Assembly (NCBI RefSeq): GCF_029533155.1
Contig: NZ_JAIZDB010000020.1
Location: 1-64,000 of the forward strand
Source of the DNA: Psychrobacillus antarcticus
Lineage (GTDB): Bacteria > Bacillota > Bacilli > Bacillales_A > Planococcaceae
Length of the DNA stretch: 64,000 nt
Direction: 5' to 3'
The notes beneath the pieces were generated by a model that saw only the letters and a list, made by a program, of their open reading frames with translations, was not told the DNA's origin and did not search any database. Below, one piece after another: positions 1 through 8,144 of this stretch (its first letter is position 1; every line of letters begins with the position of its first letter). The translations under genes and the position numbers were made by a program.

Positions 1-99
1 ATAGGAAATTATATAGATTATTACAACTCAGAACGAAAGCAATGGGATTTAAAAAAGATGGCTCCGGAAGCATACCGAAACCATCTCATCGCAGTCTAA
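1..99 (+). CDS. IS3-family transposase (OrfB), C-terminal end, cut by window start
   Basis: The first 33 codons of the plus strand are open and end in TAA at 97-99. The peptide contains YIDYYNSERKQWDLKKMAP followed by EAYRNHLIAV, which is the conserved end of IS3-family (IS150/IS1397-type) DDE transposases, where the pattern is Y-I-x-x-Y-N-x-x-R-x-Q. Everything upstream, including the DDE core, lies outside the window, so I cannot tell whether the element is intact. A likely element end follows at about 120-150. Family assignment is fairly secure; the subgroup is inference. Confidence 0.8.
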   Translation: MGNYIDYYNSERKQWDLKKMAPEAYRNHLIAV

Positions 100-117
100 A
101 CTACAAACTCTCTTTTT

Positions 118-150
118 ATTAAGTTGTCTACTTTATAGGGCTCAGTTCAC
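118..150 (+). mobile_element. Right terminal inverted repeat region of the IS3-family element
   Basis: About 20 bp after the transposase stop the sequence reads TGTCTACTTTATAGGGCTCA and then GTTCAC. This resembles the TGTCTACTTGACAGGG-type ends of Bacillales IS3 elements. The element would end within a few bases of the yihY stop codon (153-155). The left end is outside the window, so neither the inverted-repeat pair nor a target duplication can be verified. Confidence 0.55.
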
Positions 151-152
151 AG

Positions 153-1121
153 TTAAATGCGTCCTTCTGTTTCTTTTTTTTGTAATGCTATTTTACGTTC
201 CTGCATTACTGCATTTATTTGACCGCCAACTAACAAAATATTTCCCGATATATATAACCATAACATTAAGACGATAATTCCTCCGATACTTCCATACGTG
301 GAAGTATAGTTAGAGAAGTTACTAACATAGAAAGAGAATCCTAAGGATACAAGAAGCCAACCAATTGCTGCAAAAGCAGCTCCTGGTAGTACACTTCTTA
401 AGAATAGTTTCGTATTCGGAACAATCCAGTATAAGGCGATTAATATGATAAACATGATCAACGGACTAATCGTCCATCTTAAATTACTCCAAAGCTTCAA
501 AAAGCTTTCTTCAAATCCAAAGTATGAGAAGAGAATTGTTCCAATTTGCTGACCGAAGACTGGTAATACTAGTGCTACCAAAAATAACATAATCATTAGT
601 AATGTAAAGACAATAGATAAAAACCTGACGATGAAATATGGTCTAGTTTCTTCGAGTTCATATGAACGGTTTAACGACTTTACTATTGCATTCATCCCAT
701 TAGAAGCAGACCAAATTGTACCAATAATCCCGATAGATAGTAACCCACCGTTCCTATTTACAAAAACCTCAGATAATGTATCCTCTATAAGAATATATAC
801 ATCCTGTGGAGCATAGTTTTCCAAGAGACGGAAGACTTGTGCCTCGTCTATGTTTAAATATGGTAACAAGGTTATGATAAAAATTAATAATGGAAATAGA
901 GATAGCAAGAAGAAATAGGCTAATTGAGCTGCAAACCCTGGAATATCCGTTTTCTGAATATGTAATATTAAATGATTAATGTAACCTGACCATGTCGTTA
1001 GATCATGTTGCACTTCTTTCTTCTCTTTTTTCTCTGTATTTAGGAATTTGAGTTTCTCATACCAACTGTTGCTTGAGGATGAAGTATTATTATTTTCTTT
1101 TTTATCATTGAATTCTTTCAC
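153..1121 (-). CDS. YihY/BrkB-family inner-membrane protein
   Basis: A 322-residue protein with a charged, Ser/Asn-rich N-terminus (about residues 1-45) followed by several hydrophobic segments. It carries the family landmarks GFAAQLAYFFLLSLFPLLIF (about 63-82), a central Gly/Trp-containing loop (IGTIWSASNGMNAIVKSLN) and a C-terminal YGSIGGIIVLMLWLYISGN block. The start is GTG, preceded by AAGGAGGGG; an upstream ATG in another frame stops after two codons. Function of the family is unresolved (once annotated as RNase BN, since withdrawn). It lies 26 bp downstream of the YtxH gene, probably in one transcript. An IS element abuts its 3' end. Confidence 0.85.
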   Translation of the reverse strand: MKEFNDKKENNNTSSSSNSWYEKLKFLNTEKKEKKEVQHDLTTWSGYINHLILHIQKTDIPGFAAQLAYFFLLSLFPLLIFIITLLPYLNIDEAQVFRLLENYAPQDVYILIEDTLSEVFVNRNGGLLSIGIIGTIWSASNGMNAIVKSLNRSYELEETRPYFIVRFLSIVFTLLMIMLFLVALVLPVFGQQIGTILFSYFGFEESFLKLWSNLRWTISPLIMFIILIALYWIVPNTKLFLRSVLPGAAFAAIGWLLVSLGFSFYVSNFSNYTSTYGSIGGIIVLMLWLYISGNILLVGGQINAVMQERKIALQKKETEGRI

Positions 1122-1147
1122 TCCATCCCCTCCTTCTAGAACAGTAA

Positions 1148-1531
1148 TTACTTTTTTGGTTCAAAAATACTTTTTTCTTCCTTTTCTGGAACTACTATTG
1201 ATTTGTACTCCTCTTTTGATTGAGAGAAGGCGTCTTTTGTATCTGTTAATAAGGTTTTAACTTGAGGGGTGATTTCCTTTGCCTCATTCACTTTTTCAGT
1301 TAAATACATTGCATCCGAAGAAAATTGATCATAGATAGACTTCCATTTTGTTACTTGTTGTTGCATATTCGTTTTTAATTCTTCCCGGTTTTTATTGTAA
1401 TATTGAATTTCATTTCGCATGTATCTTGTTTTGTTCATAACAGAATCTCTTGTTTTTCTATCGAGCATCGTTAAAGCTCCACCAACAACTGCACCACATA
1501 TAATTCCTTTTACAAATTTATTTTCACTCAT
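1148..1531 (-). CDS. YtxH-like general-stress/envelope protein
   Basis: A 127-residue protein beginning MSENKFVKGIICGAVVGGAL, one short Gly/Ala-rich membrane segment (about residues 7-23), then a long charged helical region likely to form a coiled coil. This is the YtxH architecture (PF12732), a small single-pass protein whose relatives in Bacillus are often stress-induced. I chose the ATG at 1531 because a GGAGGT box (1539-1544) precedes it at normal spacing; an in-frame TTG further up would put the start on top of that box. First gene of a probable two-gene unit with the downstream YihY gene. The molecular role is unknown. Confidence 0.75.
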   Translation of the reverse strand: MSENKFVKGIICGAVVGGALTMLDRKTRDSVMNKTRYMRNEIQYYNKNREELKTNMQQQVTKWKSIYDQFSSDAMYLTEKVNEAKEITPQVKTLLTDTKDAFSQSKEEYKSIVVPEKEEKSIFEPKK

Positions 1532-1723
1532 CCAAATTACCTCCAAGTTTAACTATATAGATGCTTTAATTATACCCTCACAAAAATATAATCAAACAAA
1601 AATTTTAGTTATATTAAAAATTGTCTTGACTAACTCTAATATTTCGTGAATATTGTAATTAAGGAGAATAGTTTGAAAGGTTCATAAATTATATGTTGTA
1701 AACAGACAAAAAGACCGGGGGTA

Positions 1724-3088
1724 ATGTTTTTGGAAAAATTGAATGAGTTTTTAGGTTCGGTATCATCTTTTTTATGGGGCATCCCACTTCTTGTATTAAT
1801 AGTAGGTACCGGTATTTATTTGACAGTGCGTTTAGGAGTTTTACAATTACGCTTGTTACCTGCTGCGTTAAAGCAAGTTTTCTCCAAAAATCATGATAAG
1901 TCTGCAGAAGGAGATATTTCACAGTTTCAAGCTTTGACGACAGCATTAGCTGCAACAGTTGGTACTGGTAATATTGTTGGGGTTGCTACTGCGGTAGTTT
2001 TAGGTGGTCCTGGTGCAGTATTTTGGATGTGGGTTTCTGCATTCTTCGGAATGGCGACAAAGTATGGGGAAGCGGTACTAGCTGTTAAATATCGTGTGAA
2101 AGATGCTAATGGTGAAATGGCCGGCGGACCTATGTATTACTTAGAGCATGGTTTAAAACAAAAGTGGTTAGCTGTTTTATTTGCAATTTTTGGAGCTATT
2201 GCAGCATTTGGAATCGGTAACGGTACGCAATCCAATTCCGTTGCTGGAGTAGTTAACGCAACATTTGGGATTGAAAATTGGATTACTGGGATTGTATTAA
2301 CTGTTTTTGCTGCTTTAGTTATTTTAGGTGGTATTAAATCCATTGGTAAGGTTACGGCAATCTTTGTGCCTGTAATGGCGATTTTCTATGTAGCTGCTGG
2401 ATTAGTTGTCATGGTTATGAATGTTACGGCGATTCCCGAAGCATTTGCTACGATTTTCAAGATGGCATTTTCAGGTGAAGCGGCTGCAGGTGGTGCTATC
2501 GGTGCTGCAATTAGGTATGGTGTTGCGCGTGGGGTATTCTCCAATGAGGCTGGTTTAGGTTCTGCTCCAATTGCTGCTGCTGCAGCAAAAACAGATCTTG
2601 CAGGTCGACAAGGGCTTATCTCGATGACTCAGGTGTTCTTTGATACATTTATCATTTGTTCCATTACTGGTGTTACGATTGTAATGTCTGGAATATATAC
2701 TGATAAAAGTTTAGCTGCAAATGAACTTACAACAGGAGCATTCGGTCACTTCTTAGGTGATCTTGGACCTATTGTAGTAGCAATTGGATTGATATTCTTT
2801 GCTTCATCTACGATTATTGGTTGGGCTTATTACGGGGAAAAGTGTTTCCAGTATTTATTCAAAAATCCTTCCCTACTAATTGTTTATCGTATTGCATTTG
2901 TATTAATGGTATTTGTTGGATCAGTTATTTCGCTAGATTTAATCTGGACTTTCTCTGATATTACCAATGCACTAATGGCCATTCCTAACTTAATCGGTCT
3001 TCTCGGACTTTCTGGTGTAATTATTTATGAAACGAAGAAAATTCAAGAGAAGCTAAAAGAAGAAAAAGAGGCTGGAAAATCTATTTAG
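1724..3088 (+). CDS. Alanine/glycine:cation symporter (AGCS family, AlsT-like)
   Basis: A 454-residue polytopic membrane protein expected to take up alanine or glycine with Na+ or H+. AGCS signatures are clear: the ALTTALAATVGTGNIVGVAT block (about residues 68-87), GAVFWMWVSAFFGMATKYGE following it, AGGPMYYLEHG, and the GVARGVFSNEAGLGSAPIAA block near residue 270. Length is typical. The ATG start has a GGGGG-type ribosome site. The gene stands alone. A weak TTGACT / TATTGT-like promoter could lie at about 1625-1655. Family assignment is firm, but the substrate is not distinguishable from sequence alone. Confidence 0.92.
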   Translation: MFLEKLNEFLGSVSSFLWGIPLLVLIVGTGIYLTVRLGVLQLRLLPAALKQVFSKNHDKSAEGDISQFQALTTALAATVGTGNIVGVATAVVLGGPGAVFWMWVSAFFGMATKYGEAVLAVKYRVKDANGEMAGGPMYYLEHGLKQKWLAVLFAIFGAIAAFGIGNGTQSNSVAGVVNATFGIENWITGIVLTVFAALVILGGIKSIGKVTAIFVPVMAIFYVAAGLVVMVMNVTAIPEAFATIFKMAFSGEAAAGGAIGAAIRYGVARGVFSNEAGLGSAPIAAAAAKTDLAGRQGLISMTQVFFDTFIICSITGVTIVMSGIYTDKSLAANELTTGAFGHFLGDLGPIVVAIGLIFFASSTIIGWAYYGEKCFQYLFKNPSLLIVYRIAFVLMVFVGSVISLDLIWTFSDITNALMAIPNLIGLLGLSGVIIYETKKIQEKLKEEKEAGKSI

Positions 3089-3155
3089 TGTTTGACATTG
3101 TGGGCGTTGCATGAAATGATTAATTCTATTGTATGAAAGGCAGGTTACAAAACGG

Positions 3156-3377
3156 ATGAATCTATCACAACCCTCAGCAGAAAATGTAACATATATGGTT
3201 GAAACAATTAAAGAAAAACTTCGTATGGTCAACGTAGACGCAATGAAAGCAGAAAGTTTTAACGCAACTCAGTATGAAGATCTTGTTTATCTATACGAAA
3301 TGGTGAAAAAACGAGATACTTTCAGTCCAAGTGAAATGCAAGCAATTGCATCAGAACTAGGAAACTTAAGAAAATAA
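3156..3377 (+). CDS. DUF1128/UPF0435 family small protein (YfkK-like)
   Basis: A 73-residue soluble protein, [20 protein letters not shown] onwards, ending [15 protein letters not shown]. It matches the UPF0435/DUF1128 family (B. subtilis YfkK, about 71 residues), which is predicted helical and has no assigned function. I use the ATG at 3156 because GAAAGGCAGG precedes it and the length then fits the family; an in-frame TTG at 3129 would add nine residues with no ribosome site. A strong terminator follows directly. Confidence 0.8.
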   Translation: MNLSQPSAENVTYMVETIKEKLRMVNVDAMKAESFNATQYEDLVYLYEMVKKRDTFSPSEMQAIASELGNLRK

Positions 3378-3385
3378 ACATTGTG

Positions 3386-3420
3386 GTTGGTCCTGAATAA
3401 ACTCAGGATCAACTTTTTTA
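3386..3420 (+). terminator. Rho-independent terminator after the DUF1128 gene
   Basis: Arms GTTGGTCCTGA (3386-3396) and TCAGGATCAAC (3403-3413) pair with one wobble around a 6-nt loop, followed by TTTTTT. Confidence 0.85.
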
Positions 3421-3469
3421 TTAAAAGAAAATAATTAAAAATGTATCTTGTGCACTAGGTTCATGGAAC

Positions 3470-4080
3470 TTGAAAGAATAAATAATACTACTGATTTCCG
3501 TTTCAGGCGAACGCTTTCCACGGGCGTTGCCTCAGCCTCCTCGCTACGCTGCGGGGTCTTCGCCTAACGCTGTTCCCGCTGGAGTCGCCACCTTGCACTC
3601 CAATCAATTAAGTGAGTGGTACTCAACTTTAAGATATTGCATAGTCTAACGCTTTGATGATAAGAGTAGTCACTGTTCATATTGTTATTAATCCATCTGT
3701 TGTATTAGGGATACTACTCTTTAAGGACGGATGAAAAAGGTAAGATTTCTTTAAAAATAGTGGAAATAAAGAGAAATAGTAAGTGTTCACTAAATAAAGA
3801 AGCGAGATAGCGAACGAAATTGTATCTTCGAGAGCTTCCTCTATTAATAACGAAGTATCTTTTCTCTAGTTATCCAAAAATGCACTTACCTGTTTCTTAG
3901 AGTTGAAAGAGGGCGACGGATAGAAATTCTCCATAAAATTACCGGGGAAAAAGGGATGTTGGTTGGTTGTGACGAGCGTCAACCAACCAACATCCCTAAA
4001 AATTCACTCGGTAATCATATAGCAAAACGTCTGTCCAAAGCCCTTCGAAAACGATAGAAACAAGTTTTTATCTAAATGAG
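3470..4080 (-). repeat. Large dispersed intergenic repeat, copy A (minus orientation)
   Basis: This otherwise gene-free stretch is the reverse complement of a long element seen again at 52787-53435 (copy C). In order along the minus strand it holds: a TTTCGAAGGGCTTTG-type block (~4045), an ATTACCG...CGGTAAT frame around a 17-bp hairpin (3953-3969 / 3980-3996) followed by T5, a CCGTCGCCCT block, TTTATTTAGTGAACACT, ATTTCTCTTTATTTCC, GTAGTATCCCTAAT, and a terminal block with GGCGACTCCAGCGGGAACAG and GAAAGCGTTCGCC. The terminal block alone recurs at 11432-11627 (copy B). No reading frame persists. It may be a non-autonomous mobile element or a structured RNA. Confidence 0.8.
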
Positions 4081-4230
4081 CTGGGCATCTCTTTTGTCCG
4101 ATCTTTCTTATTACCTGGGTCAATTTCATAAATACGTAAATAGTAGTAATTCCGAATAAAGTTTATTACAACTGGATTACCACTTACTTGCCGAAAGGTT
4201 TCTTTTCCATTTCTAACGTATATGTTAATC

Positions 4231-4276
4231 TAAAAAAAGCTAACTATTGTCATCTTACTGACAATAGTTAGCTTTT
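4231..4276 (-). terminator. Terminator of the psuK-psuG operon
   Basis: Perfect 18-bp stem (4235-4252 / 4259-4276; arms begin AAAAGCTAACTATTGTCA) with a 6-nt loop. Read on the minus strand it ends in a T-run, immediately after psuG. Confidence 0.9.
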
Positions 4277-4284
4277 ACTTACTT

Positions 4285-5196
4285 TTATAGATTATTTAAT
4301 TCTACTGCAATTTTAGATCCAACTCGAGCGTTATTATAAACAAGTTCGATATTAGCCTCTAAAGATTTACCTTCTGTTAGTTCTTTTACTTTTCCTAGCA
4401 AGAATGGAGTTACGTCTTTTCCTTTAATGCCATTATCTTCAGCTTCTTGTAGAGCAGTTTGGATAATCGTATTAATATAAGAGTCTTCCATTGAATGCTC
4501 TGCAGGAATAGGATTTGCAATTACTGCTCCCCCGTTTAACCCCAGATCCCATTTAGCTTTCAGCATTTCTGCCACTTCTTTTTCATTGTTTAAACGGAAG
4601 TTTGCACTGAATTCACTTGTCGTTGTATAAAATGCTGGGAATGCATCTGTTTGGTAGCCAACTACAGGAACGCCCTTCGTTTCTAGGTATTCTAGTGTTA
4701 AACCAATATCTAAAATAGATTTTGCACCAGCACATACTACTGCAACATTTGTATTAGCTAGTTCTTCTAAGTCTGCTGAAATGTCCATAGTTGTTTCTGC
4801 GCCTCTATGCACACCACCAATTCCACCTGTAACAAATAGCTTAATGCCTGCCATTTCTGCACAAATCATTGTTGTTGCTACTGTAGTTGCACCAATTTCT
4901 TTTGAAGATACCACGTACGCAAGATCTCTTCTTGAAGTTTTTCTTGCATCTTTACTAGTTCCTAGCGTTTCTAATTCTTCATCAGATAAACCAATTTTAA
5001 TCTTTCCGTCCATAATAGCAATAGTCGCTGGAACAGCACCATTATCACGTACAATTTGTTCTACTTTTCTAGCTGTTTCGACATTCTGTGGGTATGGCAT
5101 ACCATGAGAGATAATCGTCGATTCTAACGCAACGATAGCCTTTCCTTCTTGCATACCTTTTGCTACTTCTTCTGAATAAGTGATATATTGTTTCAT
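4285..5196 (-). CDS. psuG: Pseudouridine-5'-phosphate glycosidase
   Basis: A 303-residue enzyme of the PsuG/IndA family (E. coli YeiN), which cleaves pseudouridine 5'-phosphate to uracil and ribose 5-phosphate. Family blocks visible: [20 protein letters not shown] near the N-terminus, the [19 protein letters not shown] block, [39 protein letters not shown] and [10 protein letters not shown]. Length is typical. Its ATG overlaps the TGA of the upstream kinase gene (ATGA, 4 bp), so the two are translationally coupled. The kinase makes the phosphorylated substrate, and together they salvage pseudouridine from RNA turnover. Confidence 0.93.
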   Translation of the reverse strand: MKQYITYSEEVAKGMQEGKAIVALESTIISHGMPYPQNVETARKVEQIVRDNGAVPATIAIMDGKIKIGLSDEELETLGTSKDARKTSRRDLAYVVSSKEIGATTVATTMICAEMAGIKLFVTGGIGGVHRGAETTMDISADLEELANTNVAVVCAGAKSILDIGLTLEYLETKGVPVVGYQTDAFPAFYTTTSEFSANFRLNNEKEVAEMLKAKWDLGLNGGAVIANPIPAEHSMEDSYINTIIQTALQEAEDNGIKGKDVTPFLLGKVKELTEGKSLEANIELVYNNARVGSKIAVELNNL

Positions 5197-6293
5197 TTTT
5201 TAATTTCCTCCATCTCATTAGTTAAATTATTTCGGGAAAGCTCTGTACGTACCGTATCGCTTGAGCGAATAGTTTTACTTGCATTCATCATTCCTGTTTG
5301 TATGGTGAATGGGATTTCCTCTCCATTCAACCAGGCATATAAAGTAGCGGAAACAAATGCATCTCCGGCACCCGTTACATCAATTACATCATCCACTTGT
5401 ATTGCTGGAAAATAGGACGTTTCCATGTCACTACCTGCGTACATGATACCCTCACTACCCCAGGTTATTATGACATGGGAAATACCCTTTTGAACAAATA
5501 GTTTTGTTGCCTTTTCCCACGATTCTTCATCCTCAATACTTATGCCCAAATACGTTTCTGCTTCATCTCTATTGGCGATTAACCATTCAATCCCCTCTAA
5601 TGATTCAGGCATTCGGTCCATTTTCGGGGAAGATACAGGTATTAACGCCAGTGGTACATTATACCCTTTCGAAACAGTTCGGATATATTCAATGACTTCT
5701 TTGGAGCAATTCATATCTATAATGATGAGCTGAGCATTCGTTAAATGAGCTTCATGTTTTTTTATATAATCTACAGTCAACTGTTCATAAATATCCATAT
5801 TTGCTAAAGCAAGAAGCATTTCTCCGTTCGAATCTAGCACCGCTGAGTAAGTTCCTGTTGTGTAATTTGGTAATTTTTCAATAGAAAATAAATTCATCCA
5901 ATTACTAGAGCTTTTTTCTATCGCTTCATACTCCATATCTTTGCCAACAACTGATAACAGGCGCACTGCATGTCCTAATCTACCTAAGTTTTCTGCTATA
6001 TTTCTTGCAACCCCTCCTACACTTTGTAAGCTTGATGTAGGATTAGATGTACCCATTTGGAGCTTATTGTTCAACGTATATTTTCTATCTACATTCGCCC
6101 CACCAATGCAAATAATTTCTTTATTCTCGGGTAAAATATAAGCTCTCCCAGTGATATTTCCATTTTTAATTAATTGGGAAATAATATTAGCAACAGCTGG
6201 TCTAGACATCTTTAGTTCATTTGCTATTTCCATTTGGGATGCATATGGATTTTCACGCAAGTACTTTAAAATGTTTACTTCTTTTGTATTCAT
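5193..6293 (-). CDS. psuK: Pseudouridine kinase (PfkB family) with N-terminal winged-helix domain
   Basis: A 366-residue protein in two parts. Residues about 1-55 are a winged-helix DNA-binding domain ([20 protein letters not shown], then [16 protein letters not shown]). The rest is a PfkB/ribokinase fold with the N-terminal glycine motif ([23 protein letters not shown]) and the C-terminal [12 protein letters not shown] signature holding the catalytic Asp. It phosphorylates pseudouridine at 5'. I chose the ATG at 6293 (GGGAGGTGG upstream) over an in-frame start nine codons earlier. The DNA-binding domain plus direct repeats at its own promoter suggest autoregulation, which is inference. Confidence 0.9.
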   Translation of the reverse strand: MNTKEVNILKYLRENPYASQMEIANELKMSRPAVANIISQLIKNGNITGRAYILPENKEIICIGGANVDRKYTLNNKLQMGTSNPTSSLQSVGGVARNIAENLGRLGHAVRLLSVVGKDMEYEAIEKSSSNWMNLFSIEKLPNYTTGTYSAVLDSNGEMLLALANMDIYEQLTVDYIKKHEAHLTNAQLIIIDMNCSKEVIEYIRTVSKGYNVPLALIPVSSPKMDRMPESLEGIEWLIANRDEAETYLGISIEDEESWEKATKLFVQKGISHVIITWGSEGIMYAGSDMETSYFPAIQVDDVIDVTGAGDAFVSATLYAWLNGEEIPFTIQTGMMNASKTIRSSDTVRTELSRNNLTNEMEEIKK

Positions 6294-6318
6294 TTTGTGT
6301 CCACCTCCCTCTCGTTTC

Positions 6319-6360
6319 AAACTTTTGTTTTAATTATAAACTTTTGTTTTTGAAAGTCAA
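6319..6360 (-). promoter_or_regulatory. psuK-psuG promoter with two 13-bp direct repeats (probable operator)
   Basis: On the minus strand TTGACT (6355-6360), a 16-bp spacer and TATAAT (6333-6338) form a near-consensus sigma-A promoter. On the plus strand the 13-mer AAACTTTTGTTTT occurs at 6319-6331 and 6338-6350, 19 bp apart. One copy fills the spacer and touches the -10; the other covers the transcription start. A repressor bound there would block RNA polymerase, and the winged helix of PsuK is the obvious candidate. Confidence 0.75.
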
Positions 6361-6363
6361 ATA

Positions 6364-6393
6364 AAAACTGACAATCTTATGATTGTCAGTTTT
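6364..6393 (-). terminator. Terminator after motB
   Basis: A perfect 12-bp stem, AAACTGACAATC / GATTGTCAGTTT (6365-6376, 6381-6392), loop TTAT, with a T-run on the minus strand. It lies between the motB stop and the psuK promoter. Confidence 0.85.
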
Positions 6394-6397
6394 ATAA

Positions 6398-7171
6398 TTA
6401 TTCTGGTTGATCGTTTAAAGTACCGTCTTCCAAAACAAGAGGTTGAATAAGTACCTCAACTCTTCTATTTTTGGCACGATCTGCTGGAGTATCATTGGAG
6501 ACTACAGGTCGAAATTCTCCATAACCTTTTGCACTAAAGTATAGTGGATCTATCGTATTACTTCCTACTAATATTTTCAGGAAGTTTACTGAACGCATAA
6601 CGCTTAACTCCCAGTTAGAGGAATACTCATTACTGGATATTGGGATATTATCAGTATGACCTGTGATTACAACATGTCGTGGGGGATCAAACACTAGTAA
6701 ATCAGCGATATCTTCTGCTATCTGACGATATTCCCCTTTGACATCTGCTTCACCAGTATCAAATAATATACTATCTCTAATTGTAACCAGCAAGCCTTCA
6801 TCGGTTAGTTTTGTAACGAATTGTTTTTCAAGTGCATTTACTGCGATATATTCATCTACACTGTCTTGAATTTCAGCCAAAGCTTGCTGATCTTCCATAT
6901 AGGCAGTGCTCTCACCATCTTCACCCTGACCTGAATCATTAGGAGCATCTGGCACCTCAATAGGAGATGGCTGTTCAAAAATACCAGTTCCACCATTTAG
7001 GACTTGGTTGAAGGCTTCCGACATTTGTTCCAATTTTTGTTGATCTACAGAACTTGTAGCAAACAAAACGATAAACAAGGCTAACAATAACGTTAAAACA
7101 TCAGAATAAGGAAGTAACCATGCCTCACTTACTTCTTCTTCATGCTTATGTTTCTTATGCTTCTTTGCCAA
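6398..7171 (-). CDS. motB: Flagellar motor stator protein MotB
   Basis: A 257-residue stator subunit: short basic cytoplasmic tail, one membrane helix (LTLLLALFIVLFA, about 26-40), and a periplasmic-side OmpA/peptidoglycan-binding domain (TGHTDN near the middle and NRRVEVLI at the end). I chose the TTG at 7171 rather than an ATG seven codons upstream. It has GGGAGG at good spacing, gives a MAKK... N-terminus like B. subtilis MotB, and puts the proton-binding aspartate of PYSD at residue 24, as in that protein. It overlaps the motA 3' end by 17 bp. Confidence 0.93.
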   Translation of the reverse strand: MAKKHKKHKHEEEVSEAWLLPYSDVLTLLLALFIVLFATSSVDQQKLEQMSEAFNQVLNGGTGIFEQPSPIEVPDAPNDSGQGEDGESTAYMEDQQALAEIQDSVDEYIAVNALEKQFVTKLTDEGLLVTIRDSILFDTGEADVKGEYRQIAEDIADLLVFDPPRHVVITGHTDNIPISSNEYSSNWELSVMRSVNFLKILVGSNTIDPLYFSAKGYGEFRPVVSNDTPADRAKNRRVEVLIQPLVLEDGTLNDQPE

Positions 7172-7958
7172 GGCCAGCCTCCCCGCTTTCATTTAATACT
7201 TTTTTACGTTCTGACATGGATAAATAGGAAGCCAGTTTTTGTTCAATAACTCGCGGGGCATCTCCTTCTAATACAGAAAGAATTCCTTCAAGCATCATCG
7301 TCTTCTGTCTGATTTCTAGCTTAGATTTACGTTTTAGTTTATTTGCAAATGGATGCCATAAAACATATCCAGTGAATATACCTAATAGAGTAGCTACAAA
7401 GGCAGCCGAGATAGCATGAGCTAATCTATCAATATCACTCATATCGCTTAAGGCAGCAATCAGACCAACTACTGCACCAAGTACACCCAAAGTCGGTGCA
7501 TATGTACCTGCCTGAGTGAAAATTTGAGCTCCTCCTGAATGCCTTTCCTCAAGTGCATCTACTTCTTCTGTTAAAACATCTCGAATATAATCAGCATTTT
7601 GACCATCAATAGCCAATGTAAGACCATTTTTTAGAAATGGATCTTCTACCTCTGTTGTTTTACTTTCAAGTGCCAATAATCCTTCTCGTCTTGCTAAATC
7701 TGCCCAGCTTGAGAACATTTTAATTACTTCTACATCTTCTACTAGTTTTGTTTCTTTGAAAATAACTCCAAAAAGCTTTGGTATTCTTTTTAATTCGACC
7801 GTCGGAAACCCAATAACTACTGTAGCTATAGTACCGAATATGATTATTAAGATTGCTGCAGGATTTAATAATGCACTCAGGGTTACACCTTTTAAAACCA
7901 TCCCAACTAATAATGATACAAAACCTATTATTAAACCAAAAACTGTAGACTTATCCAT
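7155..7958 (-). CDS. motA: Flagellar motor stator protein MotA
   Basis: A 267-residue MotA with four predicted membrane segments: two near the N-terminus (VFGLIIGFVSLLVGMVL and ILIIIFGTIATVVIGF) and two in the second half (APTLGVLGAVVGLIAALS and SAAFVATLLGIFTGYVLW). The cytoplasmic loop between them holds the RxEGLLALE motif that contacts the rotor. With MotB it forms the ion-driven stator. The ATG follows GGGGGAAG. First gene of the motAB unit, with a SigD-like promoter upstream. Confidence 0.93.
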   Translation of the reverse strand: MDKSTVFGLIIGFVSLLVGMVLKGVTLSALLNPAAILIIIFGTIATVVIGFPTVELKRIPKLFGVIFKETKLVEDVEVIKMFSSWADLARREGLLALESKTTEVEDPFLKNGLTLAIDGQNADYIRDVLTEEVDALEERHSGGAQIFTQAGTYAPTLGVLGAVVGLIAALSDMSDIDRLAHAISAAFVATLLGIFTGYVLWHPFANKLKRKSKLEIRQKTMMLEGILSVLEGDAPRVIEQKLASYLSMSERKKVLNESGEAGLGKEA

Positions 7959-7990
7959 TTAACTTCCCCCACATTCTATTTCTTTACTTT

Positions 7991-8016
7991 ATTTCGGCTA
8001 AATTAAACTTTTTTTA
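7991..8016 (-). promoter_or_regulatory. SigD-like flagellar promoter for motAB
   Basis: On the minus strand TAAA (8013-8016), a 14-bp AT-rich spacer and GCCGAAAT (7991-7998) resemble the SigD consensus (TAAA, about 15 bp, GCCGATAT). It lies 33 bp upstream of the motA ATG, in the expected place for a motility gene. Confidence 0.6.
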
Positions 8017-8144
8017 ATAAATTTCGACAGAATGTTTATATAAAGTTTCCGAATTATGAACGAAATAAAACCTTTTCGACTAATTATTGATAACAGAAGT
8101 TCAAAACTGATATTATGGAGATAATATAGAAAGGAAGTATCCAT

